NCBI GenBank assembly: GCA_020848745.1
Contig: JADLHM010000043.1
Span: 1-42,349 of the forward strand
DNA from: Deltaproteobacteria bacterium
GTDB lineage: Bacteria; Desulfobacterota; Binatia; UTPRO1
Length of the DNA stretch: 42,349 bases
Direction: 5' to 3'
Shown here: one piece after another, positions 16,660 through 25,915 of the stretch
How positions within the stretch are numbered: the first letter of the stretch is position 1
Layout: each line of letters opens with the position of its first letter
The notes under the pieces: generated by a model
Told to the model about the DNA's origin: nothing
The model's database searches: none
What the model saw: the letters and a program-made list of their open reading frames with translations, nothing else
Program-made: the position numbers and the translations under genes

Positions 16660-17040
16660 ATGTCCGGCCTTCCCCCAACCTCGCGCCGCATCCTCGTGGT
16701 CGCGGCCGATGACAACTTCAGCGGCACCATCGGCCGCATCCTCTGCCGCTGCGGCTACATGATCGATCGTGTCGCCTCGGGCGAGGCCGCGATGGAGGCG
16801 CTCGACGATCACGCGTACGATCTCGTGCTGAGTGAGGTCGCCCTGCCCGGAGTGTGCGGGTTGACGGTGCTCTGCAGCGCCCGGCAGCACGGCCGCAGGA
16901 CGCCGTTCGTCCTGCTCGGCATGCCGGAAACCGAGCGGCGTCGCTGGATCGTGAGCGGCGTCGAGGACGTGCACTGCCTGCCCCTCCCGCTCGACGTGGA
17001 TCGGCTCAAGGAGCTGGTCGCGGGATGCCTCGAGACCTGA
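16660..17040 (+). CDS. Stand-alone receiver-domain protein with Asp-to-Glu substitution
   Basis: 126 residues from ATG 16660. The fold is that of a CheY-like receiver: RRILVVAADDNFSGTIGRIL, RVASGEAAMEAL, then YDLVLSEVALPGVCG, and a final PLPLDVDRLKELVAGCLE helix. At the position of the phosphorylated aspartate (residue 59) there is Glu, and the conserved Lys before the last helix is replaced (LPLPLD instead of x-K-P). It therefore cannot be phosphorylated in the usual way and may be locked in one state. It lies behind a kinase/regulator pair but past a hairpin, and overlaps the convergent methyltransferase gene by 35 bases. Confidence 0.75.
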   Translation: MSGLPPTSRRILVVAADDNFSGTIGRILCRCGYMIDRVASGEAAMEALDDHAYDLVLSEVALPGVCGLTVLCSARQHGRRTPFVLLGMPETERRRWIVSGVEDVHCLPLPLDVDRLKELVAGCLET

Positions 17041-17719
17041 CGCCCGGCCGGCGGACCTCGGCGACGCGCACGGCGACGGGGCGCCCCTCCTCCACGGCCC
17101 GCACGTCGACGGCGTGGACGACGAGGCCGCGCGCCGCGAGCGCGGCCCAGAAGCCGCGCGTGTCGGTCCGATACCCGTCGGCGAGGTAGGTGACGCCGGC
17201 GGGCGCCAGGTGGCGCTCGCACACCGCGGCGATCTCCCCCCAGCGCTCGCGATCGTAGGCGACCTCGGCGGCCAGGACGACGTCGAAGCGCCATCCGGGA
17301 TCGAGGCGCATGAAGTCGGCGGTGGCGACGGCGCAGCGGACGCCGTTCGCCGCCGCGCTCGCCGCCGCGAACATGAGCGCTTCGGGGACGGCGTCGACGA
17401 GCGTGACGTCCGCGCCGAGCGCCGCGGCGGTGACGCCGGGGAGCGCGAGGCCGCAGCCGATCTCGAGCACGCGCCGGCCGGCGAGGGGCACGAAGCGCGC
17501 CAGATATCCGGCGAGCACCGACGCGCCCGACCAGAGGTGCGCCCAATAGGGAGGCTCGGCTTCGCCGCGCAGGAGCGCGCCGCGGTCCACGAGGGTCTCG
17601 AGGGCCGGGACCGCGTGCAGGCGCACCCGCCGCACGCCGAGGTCGACGTCGAGCAGGGTCGCGGGACGACCGGCGATCGCGTCCGGCGCCGCCGGGGTGC
17701 AGGGAGAGGTCGCTTCCAC
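17006..17719 (-). CDS. SAM-dependent methyltransferase (small-molecule/lysine type)
   Basis: 237 residues. Before the Rossmann motif comes the typical EAEPPYWAHLWSGASVLAGY segment. Motif I is RRVLEIGCGLALPGVTAAAL, motif II ADVTLVDAVPEALMFA, and a later FDVVLAAEVAYDRERW block corresponds to the substrate-side motif. This pattern belongs to the methyltransferase family that includes nicotinamide- and lysine-type enzymes (PrmA/EEF2KMT-like). The substrate cannot be told from sequence. Its start is 44 bases from the divergent uvrA start, so the two genes probably share a regulatory gap. Confidence 0.8.
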   Translation of the reverse strand: MEATSPCTPAAPDAIAGRPATLLDVDLGVRRVRLHAVPALETLVDRGALLRGEAEPPYWAHLWSGASVLAGYLARFVPLAGRRVLEIGCGLALPGVTAAALGADVTLVDAVPEALMFAAASAAANGVRCAVATADFMRLDPGWRFDVVLAAEVAYDRERWGEIAAVCERHLAPAGVTYLADGYRTDTRGFWAALAARGLVVHAVDVRAVEEGRPVAVRVAEVRRPGVRSRGIPRPAP

Positions 17720-17763
17720 TATAGTGCCCCGTTTCGGCGTCGCGACGGCGCCGTCCGACGACG

Positions 17764-20700
17764 ATGGCCAGCGACCATATCCAGATCCGAGGCGCCCGTC
17801 AGCACAATCTGCGGGGCATCGACGTCGACATTCCGCTGCACCAGCTCACGGTCGTGACGGGGGTGAGCGGCTCCGGCAAGTCCACGCTCGCCTTCGACGT
17901 CCTCTACGCGGAAGGCCAGCGGCGCTACGTGGAGAGCTTCTCGACCTACACGCGGCAGTTCCTCGAGCGCATGGAGAAGCCCGACGTGGACCACGTCGGC
18001 GGCATCCCTCCCGCGGTCGCGATCGACCAGCGGCGGCCGGTGACCACGTCGCGCTCGACCGTGGGCACCGTCACCGAGATCCACGATCACCTGAAGCTGC
18101 TGTTCGCCAAGCTCGGCGTGCTGCAGTGCCGGCGCTGCGGCGCGCGCGTGGAGCGCGCCACGCCGACCGGCGTCTGCGAAACCCTGCTGCGGGAGCGGTC
18201 CGGAGCGGCGGTCTTCCTCGGCTTTCCGTTCCCGCTGCCCGACCTGCCGTGGGGAGAGCTCGTGGCGGCGCTCGCCGGCCAGGGCTTCACCCGCGCCCTC
18301 GTCGACGGCGAGGTCCACGCTCTCGAGACGCTGGCGACTGCGCCGGCGGGCCCGATCGACATCCTCGTGGATCGCCTCGTCTGCAAGCGCGAGTCGCGCG
18401 CCCGGCTCGTCGCCTCGATCGAGCAGGCGCTCGCCTACGGCAAGGGCCGCATGTGGGTCGCGAGCCTCGACAGCAGGAGCCGGCGGGAGTACGGCGCCGC
18501 CCTCGCCTGCCTGCCGTGCGGCATCGTCTATCGCGACCCCACGCCGAACCTCTTCTCCTTCAACAGCCCGCTCGGGGCGTGCGACGACTGCCGCGGCTTC
18601 GGCCGCGTCATCGACCTCGACCTCGACCTCGTGATCCCGGACGCCGGGCGAACGCTCGAGGGCGGCGCCATCAAGCCCTGGACGACGCCCTCGACCAGCG
18701 AGGAGCGCCGCGGGCTCCTCGCGTTCTGTCGCCGCCGCAAGATCCCCGTCGACGTGCCGTTCGTCCACCTCGGGCCCGAGCAGCGCCGCCTCGTGGAGGA
18801 CGGGGACGAGCGCTTCTTCGGGATCCGCGGCTGGTTCCGCTGGCTCGAGCGGAAGACCTACAAGATGCACGTGCGCGTGCTCCTGTCGCGCTATCGCTCG
18901 TACCGGATCTGTCCCGCCTGCGGCGGCAGCCGCGTGAAGCCGGACGCGCTCGATTACCGCGTCGCCGAGCGCTCGATCGCCGATGTGAACCGCATGAACG
19001 TCGAGGAGGCGCTGGCGTTCTTCTCGGGCCTCGCGGTCGATCCCGAGAAGGATCCGGCGGCGGCGCTCGTCGCGGGCGAGATCCGGTCGCGCCTCGGTTA
19101 TCTCCTCGAGGTGGGTCTCGGCTACCTGACGCTCGACCGCCAGTCGCGCACGCTCTCCGGCGGCGAGCTCGAGCGTGTCGATCTCACCACCGCCGTCGGG
19201 TCCTCGCTCGTGAACACGCTCTACGTGCTCGACGAGCCGTCGATCGGCCTGCACCCGCGCGACAGCGCGCGGCTGGTCGGAATCATGCGCAACCTGTGCG
19301 CGCGCAAGAACACGGTGGTCGTCGTCGAGCACGATCCCGAGATCATCATGGCCGCGGATCACGTGATCGACATGGGGCCCGGCGCGGGAACGGCCGGGGG
19401 CGGCATCGTCGCCGCGGGGCCGGTCGCCGCGGTCGCCGCCGACCCGGCGTCGCTCACCGGACGGTACCTGTCGGGGGCGCGCCGCATCCCGACGCCTGTC
19501 CGCCGCAGTCCGCCGAACCGCGCGCTCGCGCTCACGATCCGGAACGCGCGCGCGAACAACCTGCGCGGCATCGACGTCACGATCCCGCTCGCGCGCATGG
19601 TGTGCATCACGGGCGTCTCGGGATCCGGCAAGAGCACGCTCGTCGAGGAGGTGCTGTATCGCGGCCTGCTCCGTCGCCGCGGCCTGCCGACCGCCCCGCC
19701 CGGGCTCTGCGACGGCATCGACGGCGCCGAGAAGATCGCCGAGGTGATCTTCGTCGATCAGGCGCCGATCGGCTCGACGCCACGCGCCAACGCCGCCACG
19801 TACACCAAGATGTTCGACGGCGTCCGCCGGCTCTTCGCCGCGACGGACCAGGCGCGTCTCCTCGGCTTCACCGCCGCCACGTTCTCGTTCAACGTCGAGG
19901 GCGGCCGCTGCGAGACGTGTCGCGGCGACGGCTTCGAGCAGATCGAGATGCAGTTCCTCTCGGACGTGTTGCTGGTCTGCCCGGCCTGCCACGGACGGCG
20001 CTACAACCCCGACGTCCTCGAGGTGCGCTATCGCGAGCGCACGATCGCGGACGTGTTGGGCCTGACGGTCCGCGAGGCGCTCGAGTTCTTCGCGGACCGG
20101 CCCGACATCCTGCAGGCACTCCAGCCGCTCGTGGACGTCGGGCTCGAATACCTCGGCCTCGGCCAGCCGCTGAGCACGCTCTCCGCGGGCGAATCGCAGC
20201 GCATCAAGCTCGCCGCGCACCTCGGGCACGACACCAAGGCGCACACGCTGTTCGTCTTCGACGAGCCGACGACGGGGCTGCACTTCGCCGACATCGAGCG
20301 GCTGCTCGGCGCCTTTGCCAAGCTCACCGAACGCGGCCATTCCCTCCTGATCGTCGAGCACAACGTCGAGGTCATCAAATGCGCCGATCACGTGATCGAC
20401 CTCGGGCCCGAAGGCGGCGACGGCGGCGGCGCGGTGGTCGCCGTCGGGACGCCGGAGGCGGTGGCGCGATGCGCGGCCTCCCACACCGGGCGCTTCCTCG
20501 CGCCCGTGCTCGCGGCCGAGCCGCCGGCGGCGGCGCCGCCGGTCGGCGCGCCACCGCCGGCCGGCCATGACCGCGACACGATCCGCATCGTCGGAGCCCG
20601 CGAGCACAACCTGCGGGACCTGAGCCTCGAGCTGCCGCGCGACCGCATGATCGTCGTGACGGGACTCTCCGGGTCCGGCAAGTCGACGCTCGCCTTCGAC

Positions 20701-23412
20701 GTGGTGTTCGCCGAGGGGCAGCGCCGGTACCTCGAGAGCCTGTCGACGTACGTACGCCAGTTCATGGACGTGCTGCCGCGGCCGGACGTCGACTTCGTCG
20801 CCGGTATCCCGCCGACGATCGCGATCGAGCAGCGCCTGAGCCGCGGCGGTCGGAAGTCGACGGTCGCGACGGTGACGGAGGTGGCGCACTATCTCCGCCT
20901 GTTGTTCGCGAAGGTGGGCGTGCAACACTGCGTCGGCTGCGACCGGTCGATCCGGCCGCTGCCCCGGGGTGAGATCGCGACGCGGCTCGCCGAGCGCGTC
21001 GGCGGCGGGGCGGCGGTCCTTCTCGCGCCCGTCGTGCGCGGGCGCAAGGGGTTCCACCGCGACGTCCTGCGCGCGGCGCGGCGGCTGCGCTACACGCACG
21101 TGCGCGTCGACGGCGCGGTCCTGCCGCTCGACCCGCTGCCCGACCTCGATCGCTACACCGAGCACGACGTCGATGTGCTGGTGGGCCGCGTGCCGGGCGG
21201 ACGCGGCGCCGAGCGCTTCACGGCGCCGGTCGCCGAGGCGCTGCGGCTCGGCGCCGGTGTCGTCGTCGCGCTCGCGGGCGGGCGCGAGCACGTGTTCAGC
21301 GAGCGGTTGTTCTGCGCGCCCTGCGGCCTCGGCTACGAGGTGCTCGACCCCCGGCTCTTCTCGTTCAACAGCCGGCAGGGCGCCTGTCCGGAGTGCCAGG
21401 GGCTCGGAACCCGGATCGAGATCGACGAGGAGGCCGTCGTCGCCGATCCGGCGCGCTCGCTCCGCGACGGTGCCATCCCCGCGCTCGCGGAGCTCGGTCT
21501 CGGGAGCGAGGAGCGACGGCTCCTGCGCGCGGTGCAGGGCGTCGGCATCGCGGTCGACCGCCCCTTCGGGCGGCTGACCGCGCGGCAACGCCGACTCGTG
21601 CTCGAGGGCGACGGCAAGAAGATCGACGGGGTGTTGCCGCTCCTGCGCGCCCACGGCTTCTACGAGGAGAGCGCGGAAGGCGGCGCCGCCGGGGAGGCGA
21701 TCGTCGCCGACGCGATGCGCCCGTACGTCGCGCTCCAGGCCTGTCCGGGATGCGCGGGGACGCGGCTCGTGCCACGGGCACGGGCGGTGCGGGTGCTCGA
21801 CCGGACGTTCCCGGAGCTGACCGCGATGACCGTCGACGAGTGCGCGGTGGCGCTCGGCGAGTGGCGCTTCGGCACGCGCGAAGCGGCGATCGTCCGCGAC
21901 CTGCTCGCCGAGGTGCGCCCGCGGCTCGCGTTCCTCGCGACCGTCGGTCTCGGCTACCTGACCCTCGACCGCAGCGCGGACACCCTGTCCGGCGGCGAGG
22001 CGCAGCGCATCCGCCTCGCGGCCCAGCTCGGCGCGAACCTCCGCGGCGCGTGCTACGTGCTCGACGAGCCGACGATCGGCCTGCACCCGCGCGACAACGC
22101 ACGGCTCCTCGAGTCGCTGCGGACGCTCGTGGAGCGACGTAACACGGTCCTCGTCGTCGAGCACGACGAGGCGACGATCGCGGCCGCCGACCTCGTGGTC
22201 GACCTCGGTCCGGGCGCGGGTCGAGACGGCGGCGCGCTCGTGGCGCTGGGCACGCCCGCCGAGATCGCGGCGGACCCCCGCTCCCTCACCGGGCGCTATC
22301 TCCGCGGGGGCCGCGAGCGCGGTCGGCCGCCTCGCCCGACCGACGGTCCCCGGCTCACGGTTCGGGACGCGACGGCCAACAACTTGAAACACCTGACGGT
22401 GGACGTCCCGCTCGGAGCGTGGACGTGCGTGACCGGGGTTTCGGGCTCCGGCAAGAGCACCCTCGTCAAGGACGTGCTCTACTGCGGCCTGCGCCGGGCG
22501 AAGGGGCTGACCGCGCCGCGTCCCGGGGCGCACCGGGCGATCACCGGCCACGAGGCCATCGAGCGCGTCATCGAGGTCGACCAGAGCCCGATCGGACGCA
22601 CGCCCCGCTCGATCCCGGCCTCGTACGTCGGGTTCTGGGACGAGATCCGTCGCCTCTTCGCGGGGACGGCGGCCGCCCGCGCGCGCGGGTACGCGCCGGG
22701 GCGGTTCTCCTTCAACGTCGCCGACGGTCGGTGCGACGCGTGCGCCGGCCAAGGTCGGATCCGGGTGCAGATGAGCTTCCTCCCCGAGACGTCCGTCGCC
22801 TGCGAGGCGTGCGGTGGCCGGCGGTTCACCGCGGAGACGCTCGCGGTCACCTGGGCCGGACGCTCGATCGCCGACGTGCTCGACGCGACCGTCGAGGAGG
22901 CGGCCGGGATCTTCGCGGCGGTGCCCGTGATCGCGCGGCCGCTCGCGGTCCTGGTCGAGCTCGGGCTCGGGTACCTGACGCTCGGACAGCCGAGCAACAC
23001 GCTGTCCGGGGGGGAAGCGCAGCGGATCAAGCTCGCCTCCGAGCTCGGCCGGAGCGGTGCGGGTCGCACGCTCTTCGTCCTCGACGAGCCCACGACCGGC
23101 CTCCACTTCGCCGACGTCGAACGGCTGATCCACGCCTTCCATCGCCTGGTCGACCAGGGGCACACCCTGGTCGTCGTGGAGCACAACCTCGACGTGCTGC
23201 GTGCCGCCGACCATCTCATCGATCTCGGTCCCGAGGCCGCGGCCAACGGGGGCGAGATCGTCGCGAGCGGCCGTCCAGAAGATCTGGTTGCGCGGCCCGG
23301 GCGATCCCATACGGCCCGGTGGCTCCGACGACCGGCGGGCATGTCGGGTGGATCGCTGCCCTCGTTCGGTACGGCTGTCGAGGTGAGACAATCTGGCGCA
23401 GATTTTTCTTGA
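17764..23412 (+). CDS. uvrA: Dual-size (tandem) UvrA, excinuclease ABC subunit A
   Basis: 1882 residues, about twice normal UvrA, with four ABC modules. Walker A motifs lie near 33, 615, 965 and 1557. Zinc fingers are present in each half (CLPCG...CDDC and CETC...CPAC in the first; CAPCG...CPEC and CDAC...CEAC in the second). Signature motifs differ between halves: the second has two perfect LSGGEAQRI, the first has LSGGELERV (about 464) and LSAGESQRI (about 806). The second half keeps the [10 protein letters not shown] block of the UvrB-binding region, which is diverged in the first ([14 protein letters not shown]). UvrA scans DNA for damage and loads UvrB. Chlamydiae also have a dual-size UvrA. 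The halves join by an Ala/Pro-rich linker near 917-940. Confidence 0.92.
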   Translation: MASDHIQIRGARQHNLRGIDVDIPLHQLTVVTGVSGSGKSTLAFDVLYAEGQRRYVESFSTYTRQFLERMEKPDVDHVGGIPPAVAIDQRRPVTTSRSTVGTVTEIHDHLKLLFAKLGVLQCRRCGARVERATPTGVCETLLRERSGAAVFLGFPFPLPDLPWGELVAALAGQGFTRALVDGEVHALETLATAPAGPIDILVDRLVCKRESRARLVASIEQALAYGKGRMWVASLDSRSRREYGAALACLPCGIVYRDPTPNLFSFNSPLGACDDCRGFGRVIDLDLDLVIPDAGRTLEGGAIKPWTTPSTSEERRGLLAFCRRRKIPVDVPFVHLGPEQRRLVEDGDERFFGIRGWFRWLERKTYKMHVRVLLSRYRSYRICPACGGSRVKPDALDYRVAERSIADVNRMNVEEALAFFSGLAVDPEKDPAAALVAGEIRSRLGYLLEVGLGYLTLDRQSRTLSGGELERVDLTTAVGSSLVNTLYVLDEPSIGLHPRDSARLVGIMRNLCARKNTVVVVEHDPEIIMAADHVIDMGPGAGTAGGGIVAAGPVAAVAADPASLTGRYLSGARRIPTPVRRSPPNRALALTIRNARANNLRGIDVTIPLARMVCITGVSGSGKSTLVEEVLYRGLLRRRGLPTAPPGLCDGIDGAEKIAEVIFVDQAPIGSTPRANAATYTKMFDGVRRLFAATDQARLLGFTAATFSFNVEGGRCETCRGDGFEQIEMQFLSDVLLVCPACHGRRYNPDVLEVRYRERTIADVLGLTVREALEFFADRPDILQALQPLVDVGLEYLGLGQPLSTLSAGESQRIKLAAHLGHDTKAHTLFVFDEPTTGLHFADIERLLGAFAKLTERGHSLLIVEHNVEVIKCADHVIDLGPEGGDGGGAVVAVGTPEAVARCAASHTGRFLAPVLAAEPPAAAPPVGAPPPAGHDRDTIRIVGAREHNLRDLSLELPRDRMIVVTGLSGSGKSTLAFDVVFAEGQRRYLESLSTYVRQFMDVLPRPDVDFVAGIPPTIAIEQRLSRGGRKSTVATVTEVAHYLRLLFAKVGVQHCVGCDRSIRPLPRGEIATRLAERVGGGAAVLLAPVVRGRKGFHRDVLRAARRLRYTHVRVDGAVLPLDPLPDLDRYTEHDVDVLVGRVPGGRGAERFTAPVAEALRLGAGVVVALAGGREHVFSERLFCAPCGLGYEVLDPRLFSFNSRQGACPECQGLGTRIEIDEEAVVADPARSLRDGAIPALAELGLGSEERRLLRAVQGVGIAVDRPFGRLTARQRRLVLEGDGKKIDGVLPLLRAHGFYEESAEGGAAGEAIVADAMRPYVALQACPGCAGTRLVPRARAVRVLDRTFPELTAMTVDECAVALGEWRFGTREAAIVRDLLAEVRPRLAFLATVGLGYLTLDRSADTLSGGEAQRIRLAAQLGANLRGACYVLDEPTIGLHPRDNARLLESLRTLVERRNTVLVVEHDEATIAAADLVVDLGPGAGRDGGALVALGTPAEIAADPRSLTGRYLRGGRERGRPPRPTDGPRLTVRDATANNLKHLTVDVPLGAWTCVTGVSGSGKSTLVKDVLYCGLRRAKGLTAPRPGAHRAITGHEAIERVIEVDQSPIGRTPRSIPASYVGFWDEIRRLFAGTAAARARGYAPGRFSFNVADGRCDACAGQGRIRVQMSFLPETSVACEACGGRRFTAETLAVTWAGRSIADVLDATVEEAAGIFAAVPVIARPLAVLVELGLGYLTLGQPSNTLSGGEAQRIKLASELGRSGAGRTLFVLDEPTTGLHFADVERLIHAFHRLVDQGHTLVVVEHNLDVLRAADHLIDLGPEAAANGGEIVASGRPEDLVARPGRSHTARWLRRPAGMSGGSLPSFGTAVEVRQSGADFS

Positions 23413-23546
23413 CAGTCCGACGTGAAGAAGGCTACCTCTGCCCGCGGTAGCAGACGGCGGAGTGGTGGTGGCGCCAACCTCGCTCCGCGGAGTCGTCGCG
23501 CCGCTCTGCCGGGTCGTTTCCTTTCAGCACCAACGGGTCATCCATA

Positions 23547-23828
23547 ATGCACGAGATCCACGCCGCATGGGCGGTCGCCGACGCTGCTGTTGCCGATGCT
23601 TCTCCCGAGGTGCTCGAGGAGGAGCCGGTGACGTTCGAATTCGAGGGCTCGTCGGACCACACGATCGCGGAAGCGGTGCGCCGCGCCCTCTCGCACGCGT
23701 CGACGTCGCTTCGGACGCTCGACGGCGCCGGGGTGCTGGTGATTCCCGAGATCGACCGGCGTGCCAACCGTCCGCGTTTCCGGGTCACGCTGCGCGTCTC
23801 GGCGCAGAGCGAGCCGACGCCGAGCTGA
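23547..23828 (+). CDS. Dodecin-like small protein
   Basis: 93 residues. The C-terminal two thirds follow the dodecin pattern: a strand VTFEFEGSSDHTIAEAVRRA with the first helix, then ALSHASTSLRTLDGAGVLVI, and a final strand RFRVTLRVSAQ. Dodecins assemble as dodecamers that store flavins or CoA. Most have a tryptophan after R-x-L-D that stacks on flavin; here it is Gly-Ala, so flavin binding of the usual kind is doubtful. The first 25 residues (Ala/Asp/Glu-rich) are an addition. It lies 134 bases after uvrA; a TTGACA at 23411-23416 may belong to its promoter. Confidence 0.6.
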   Translation: MHEIHAAWAVADAAVADASPEVLEEEPVTFEFEGSSDHTIAEAVRRALSHASTSLRTLDGAGVLVIPEIDRRANRPRFRVTLRVSAQSEPTPS

Positions 23829-23882
23829 CGCGCCGCCACTGGGGGAGCGGGCGGTCAACCTCGCGTGAAGCCGAGGGCCGAG

Positions 23883-23902
23883 TCATCCACAGCTGTGGAT
23901 AA
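23883..23902. repeat. Palindrome made of two inverted DnaA-box-like sites
   Basis: ATCCACAGCTGTGGAT (23885-23900) is a perfect 16-bp palindrome. With flanks it contains TTATCCACA, the DnaA-box consensus, on the minus strand (23894-23902), and TCATCCACA, one mismatch, on the plus strand (23883-23891), two bases apart. It sits between the stops of two convergent genes, where a hairpin terminator is another reading. Confidence 0.5.
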
Positions 23903-23919
23903 CCAGCCCCGGACGCGCG

Positions 23920-24234
23920 CTACTGGCCGGAGATCGGATAGTTCGGCTCGCGCACGCAGTGCGCGCAACGACAGAGCGCCCGGAGTTCGTCGGCCATGAA
24001 GAACGTCTCGTGCTCGTCGGCCCAGGCGATGAAGAGCGTACCGTCGCCGACCGTGCGTACGAGGGCGACCTCGCAGTGCGAGGGTCCGACCTCCGGTGGC
24101 GCGGCGAGGCACGCGTTGCAGGGACAGGCGGTGCGGAGGTGGCGGTGCGGCAGGATGCTGTCGTGCCCGTCGCTCCAGTCGATGCCGACGGCGTATCGTC
24201 CCACCTCTCGAAGCCGCTTGATCGTCGGTGCCAT
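23920..24234 (-). CDS. DUF971 domain protein
   Basis: 104 residues. After PTIKRLREVGRYAVGIDWSD comes the conserved GHDSILPHRHLR and the C-x-C-x-x-C cluster CPCNAC, then TLFIAWADEHETFFMADELR and CRCAHCVREP near the end. DUF971 is the N-terminal-like domain of gamma-butyrobetaine hydroxylase-type proteins, found alone in many bacteria near iron-sulfur or cofactor genes. The two Cys clusters suggest metal binding. Its role is not established. It starts 65 bases from the divergent start of the exported OB-like gene. Confidence 0.8.
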   Translation of the reverse strand: MAPTIKRLREVGRYAVGIDWSDGHDSILPHRHLRTACPCNACLAAPPEVGPSHCEVALVRTVGDGTLFIAWADEHETFFMADELRALCRCAHCVREPNYPISGQ

Positions 24235-24299
24235 GGGCCGGATCTACTATGCGGGCGCGATTCTTGACAGCGCCGAGCCCCGCCGGGAGGATGCAGCGC

Positions 24300-24905
24300 A
24301 TGCGAATCGGCCGACGCGCGCTCTCGGCTGCTGGGCTCGTGCTGCTGGCCGCGAGCGCGGTGCGCGCCGCCGATCCGGACGCACCTGCGGCGGCGGCGTC
24401 TCCCGCGCCTCCGGCGGCCTCGGCACCTGGCATCCTCGTGGCAGGGAGCCGTGCGGGCGACTACGTGGGACGGCAGGTCACGGTCGAGGGCCGGGTCGCC
24501 GCGATCCACGAGTCGCCCCTCGCCACCGTGGTCGCGTTCAGTCCGAACTTCGCGGGGTTCACGGCGACGATCCTGGCCGGCGATCGCGACAAGTTCCCGC
24601 GGGACCTCGAGGCGCGCATCCGTGACCACGTCGTGCGCGTGAGCGGTACCGTTACGGCCTACCGGGGAAAACCGGAGATGGCGCTCCACGATCCCTCACA
24701 GCTCGTGCTCGCGCCGCCGCCCGCGCCGGGGTCGGTCGCCGCCCGTCCGGCAGCGCCGACGGCGACGCCGGACGGGACCGTCGAGGAGCTGCGCCGGGCC
24801 CTCACCCGCGTCGAGTCACGGCTCGACGCGATCGAGAGCCGCCTCGGGACGCTCGAGGAGGCCGGGGCCGGCGACGACGGCGGCGAGCCGGCGCCCGGGC
24901 GCTAG
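24300..24905 (+). CDS. Exported OB-fold-like protein with C-terminal coiled coil
   Basis: 201 residues from ATG 24300, chosen because GGGAGG ends nine bases upstream; ATG 24291 is closer than usual to it. A signal peptide (RRALSAAGLVLLAASAVRA) leads to an Ala/Pro linker and then a beta-rich core (YVGRQVTVEGRVAAIHESPL, then FTATILAGDRDKFP, VVRVSGTVTAYRGKPEMALH). This is the pattern of exported OB-fold domains. A short C-terminal coiled coil (VEELRRALTRVESRLDAIES) follows a second Ala/Pro linker. It probably acts in the periplasm; its ligand is unknown. Confidence 0.7.
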   Translation: MRIGRRALSAAGLVLLAASAVRAADPDAPAAAASPAPPAASAPGILVAGSRAGDYVGRQVTVEGRVAAIHESPLATVVAFSPNFAGFTATILAGDRDKFPRDLEARIRDHVVRVSGTVTAYRGKPEMALHDPSQLVLAPPPAPGSVAARPAAPTATPDGTVEELRRALTRVESRLDAIESRLGTLEEAGAGDDGGEPAPGR

Positions 24906-24911
24906 AAACTT

Positions 24912-25790
24912 CTAGTCCGCCGCGGCGCCGAGGAAGTCGAGGATCAAGGCGTTCACGCGCGCCGGGTCCTCCTGGTGCAGGAAGTGCCCCGTGCCCGGCA
25001 CGATCTCGACACGCAGGCCGCGCGGAAAGTACGCGGCCATGCCCTCGACCAGCTCGGCGCTCATGCAGCCGTCGTCGGCGCCGTGCAGCACGAGCCCGGG
25101 CACCTCGATCGGATCGCTCATCATGCGGTTCTGAAGCGCTGCGAGCGCGGGATCCTGACGGGTCGGATCGAACATGGCGCGGTAGTAGCCGAGCGCGGCC
25201 GAAGCGACGCCCGGCTGTCGGAAGGTTTCCTTGAGCGCCGCCATCTCGGCGGCGGGGAGGCGCCAGCCCGGCGACCAGTCGCGCCAGAGCCGGTCGACGA
25301 ATGCGTAGTCGTCGTGGGCGATCGCGATGTCGGCGAACGGCGTCTGGAAGAAGAACATGTACCAGGATCGGCGCTGCTGGTCGTAGTTGGTCATGAAGGC
25401 CGCCGCGACCTGCGCGCCGTAGGGCACCGCGGCGGTCACGAGCTTTCGCACGCGACCGGGCGCCGCCAACACCGCGCCGTACGCCGCCAGCGCGCCCCAG
25501 TCGTGCCCGAAGACGATCGCGTCCTCGTAGCCGAGCGCTTCGATGAGCGCCACGACGTCCTCGGCGAGCGCGGCCGTCTGGTAGTGGCCGTCGGGCGCCG
25601 CACCCGTCGGGGCGTAGCCGCGCATCGCCGGCGCGACCGCGCGGTAGCCGGCGGCGGCGAGGGCCGGCAGCTGGTGGCGGAACGAGCGCGCGTGATCGGG
25701 AAACCCATGCAGGCAGAGCACGAGGGGCCCCTCCCCCTCCTCCAGCGTGTGGAACGTCATGCCGCGTACCTGTACCGTACCGGTCTTCAT
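24912..25790 (-). CDS. Alpha/beta hydrolase, epoxide-hydrolase-like
   Basis: 292 residues. LVLCLHGFPDHARSFRHQLP has the HGFP oxyanion motif. The nucleophile elbow is VFGHDWGALA with Asp (D97), as in epoxide hydrolases and haloalkane dehalogenases rather than Ser hydrolases. The acid is in VLHGADDGCM and the catalytic His in VPGTGHFLHQEDP. The cap region carries the WYMFFFQTPF and Tyr residues expected of an epoxide hydrolase. It has a strong AGGAGGT Shine-Dalgarno seven bases upstream of ATG 25790. The physiological substrate cannot be predicted. Confidence 0.88.
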   Translation of the reverse strand: MKTGTVQVRGMTFHTLEEGEGPLVLCLHGFPDHARSFRHQLPALAAAGYRAVAPAMRGYAPTGAAPDGHYQTAALAEDVVALIEALGYEDAIVFGHDWGALAAYGAVLAAPGRVRKLVTAAVPYGAQVAAAFMTNYDQQRRSWYMFFFQTPFADIAIAHDDYAFVDRLWRDWSPGWRLPAAEMAALKETFRQPGVASAALGYYRAMFDPTRQDPALAALQNRMMSDPIEVPGLVLHGADDGCMSAELVEGMAAYFPRGLRVEIVPGTGHFLHQEDPARVNALILDFLGAAAD

Positions 25791-25915
25791 CGCCGCACCT
25801 CCTGGTCGCCCCCCGTGATCCCGGCCGCGCCGAGAGAAGTCAATGCGAGCGCGGCTTCCCTTCTAGTGGCGCCGCGGAGCCTCGGATAGAGTCGCGATTT
25901 CGCGGCGCCGCGCTC

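Noticed and set aside
17719-23391. 1890-aa open frame antisense to uvrA
   Set aside because: A composition artefact of high-GC coding DNA: low-complexity Arg/Asp/Ala sequence without domains, while the plus strand is clearly UvrA.
23411-23445. TTGACA followed by GCTACC...GGTAGC hairpin as promoter or terminator
   Set aside because: No -10 match at 16-18 bases and a 6-bp stem without T-run; mentioned only as a possible -35.
24228-24299. Longer start (ATG 24228) for the exported OB-like protein
   Set aside because: It would bury the signal peptide and overlap the divergent DUF971 start; the Shine-Dalgarno points to 24300.
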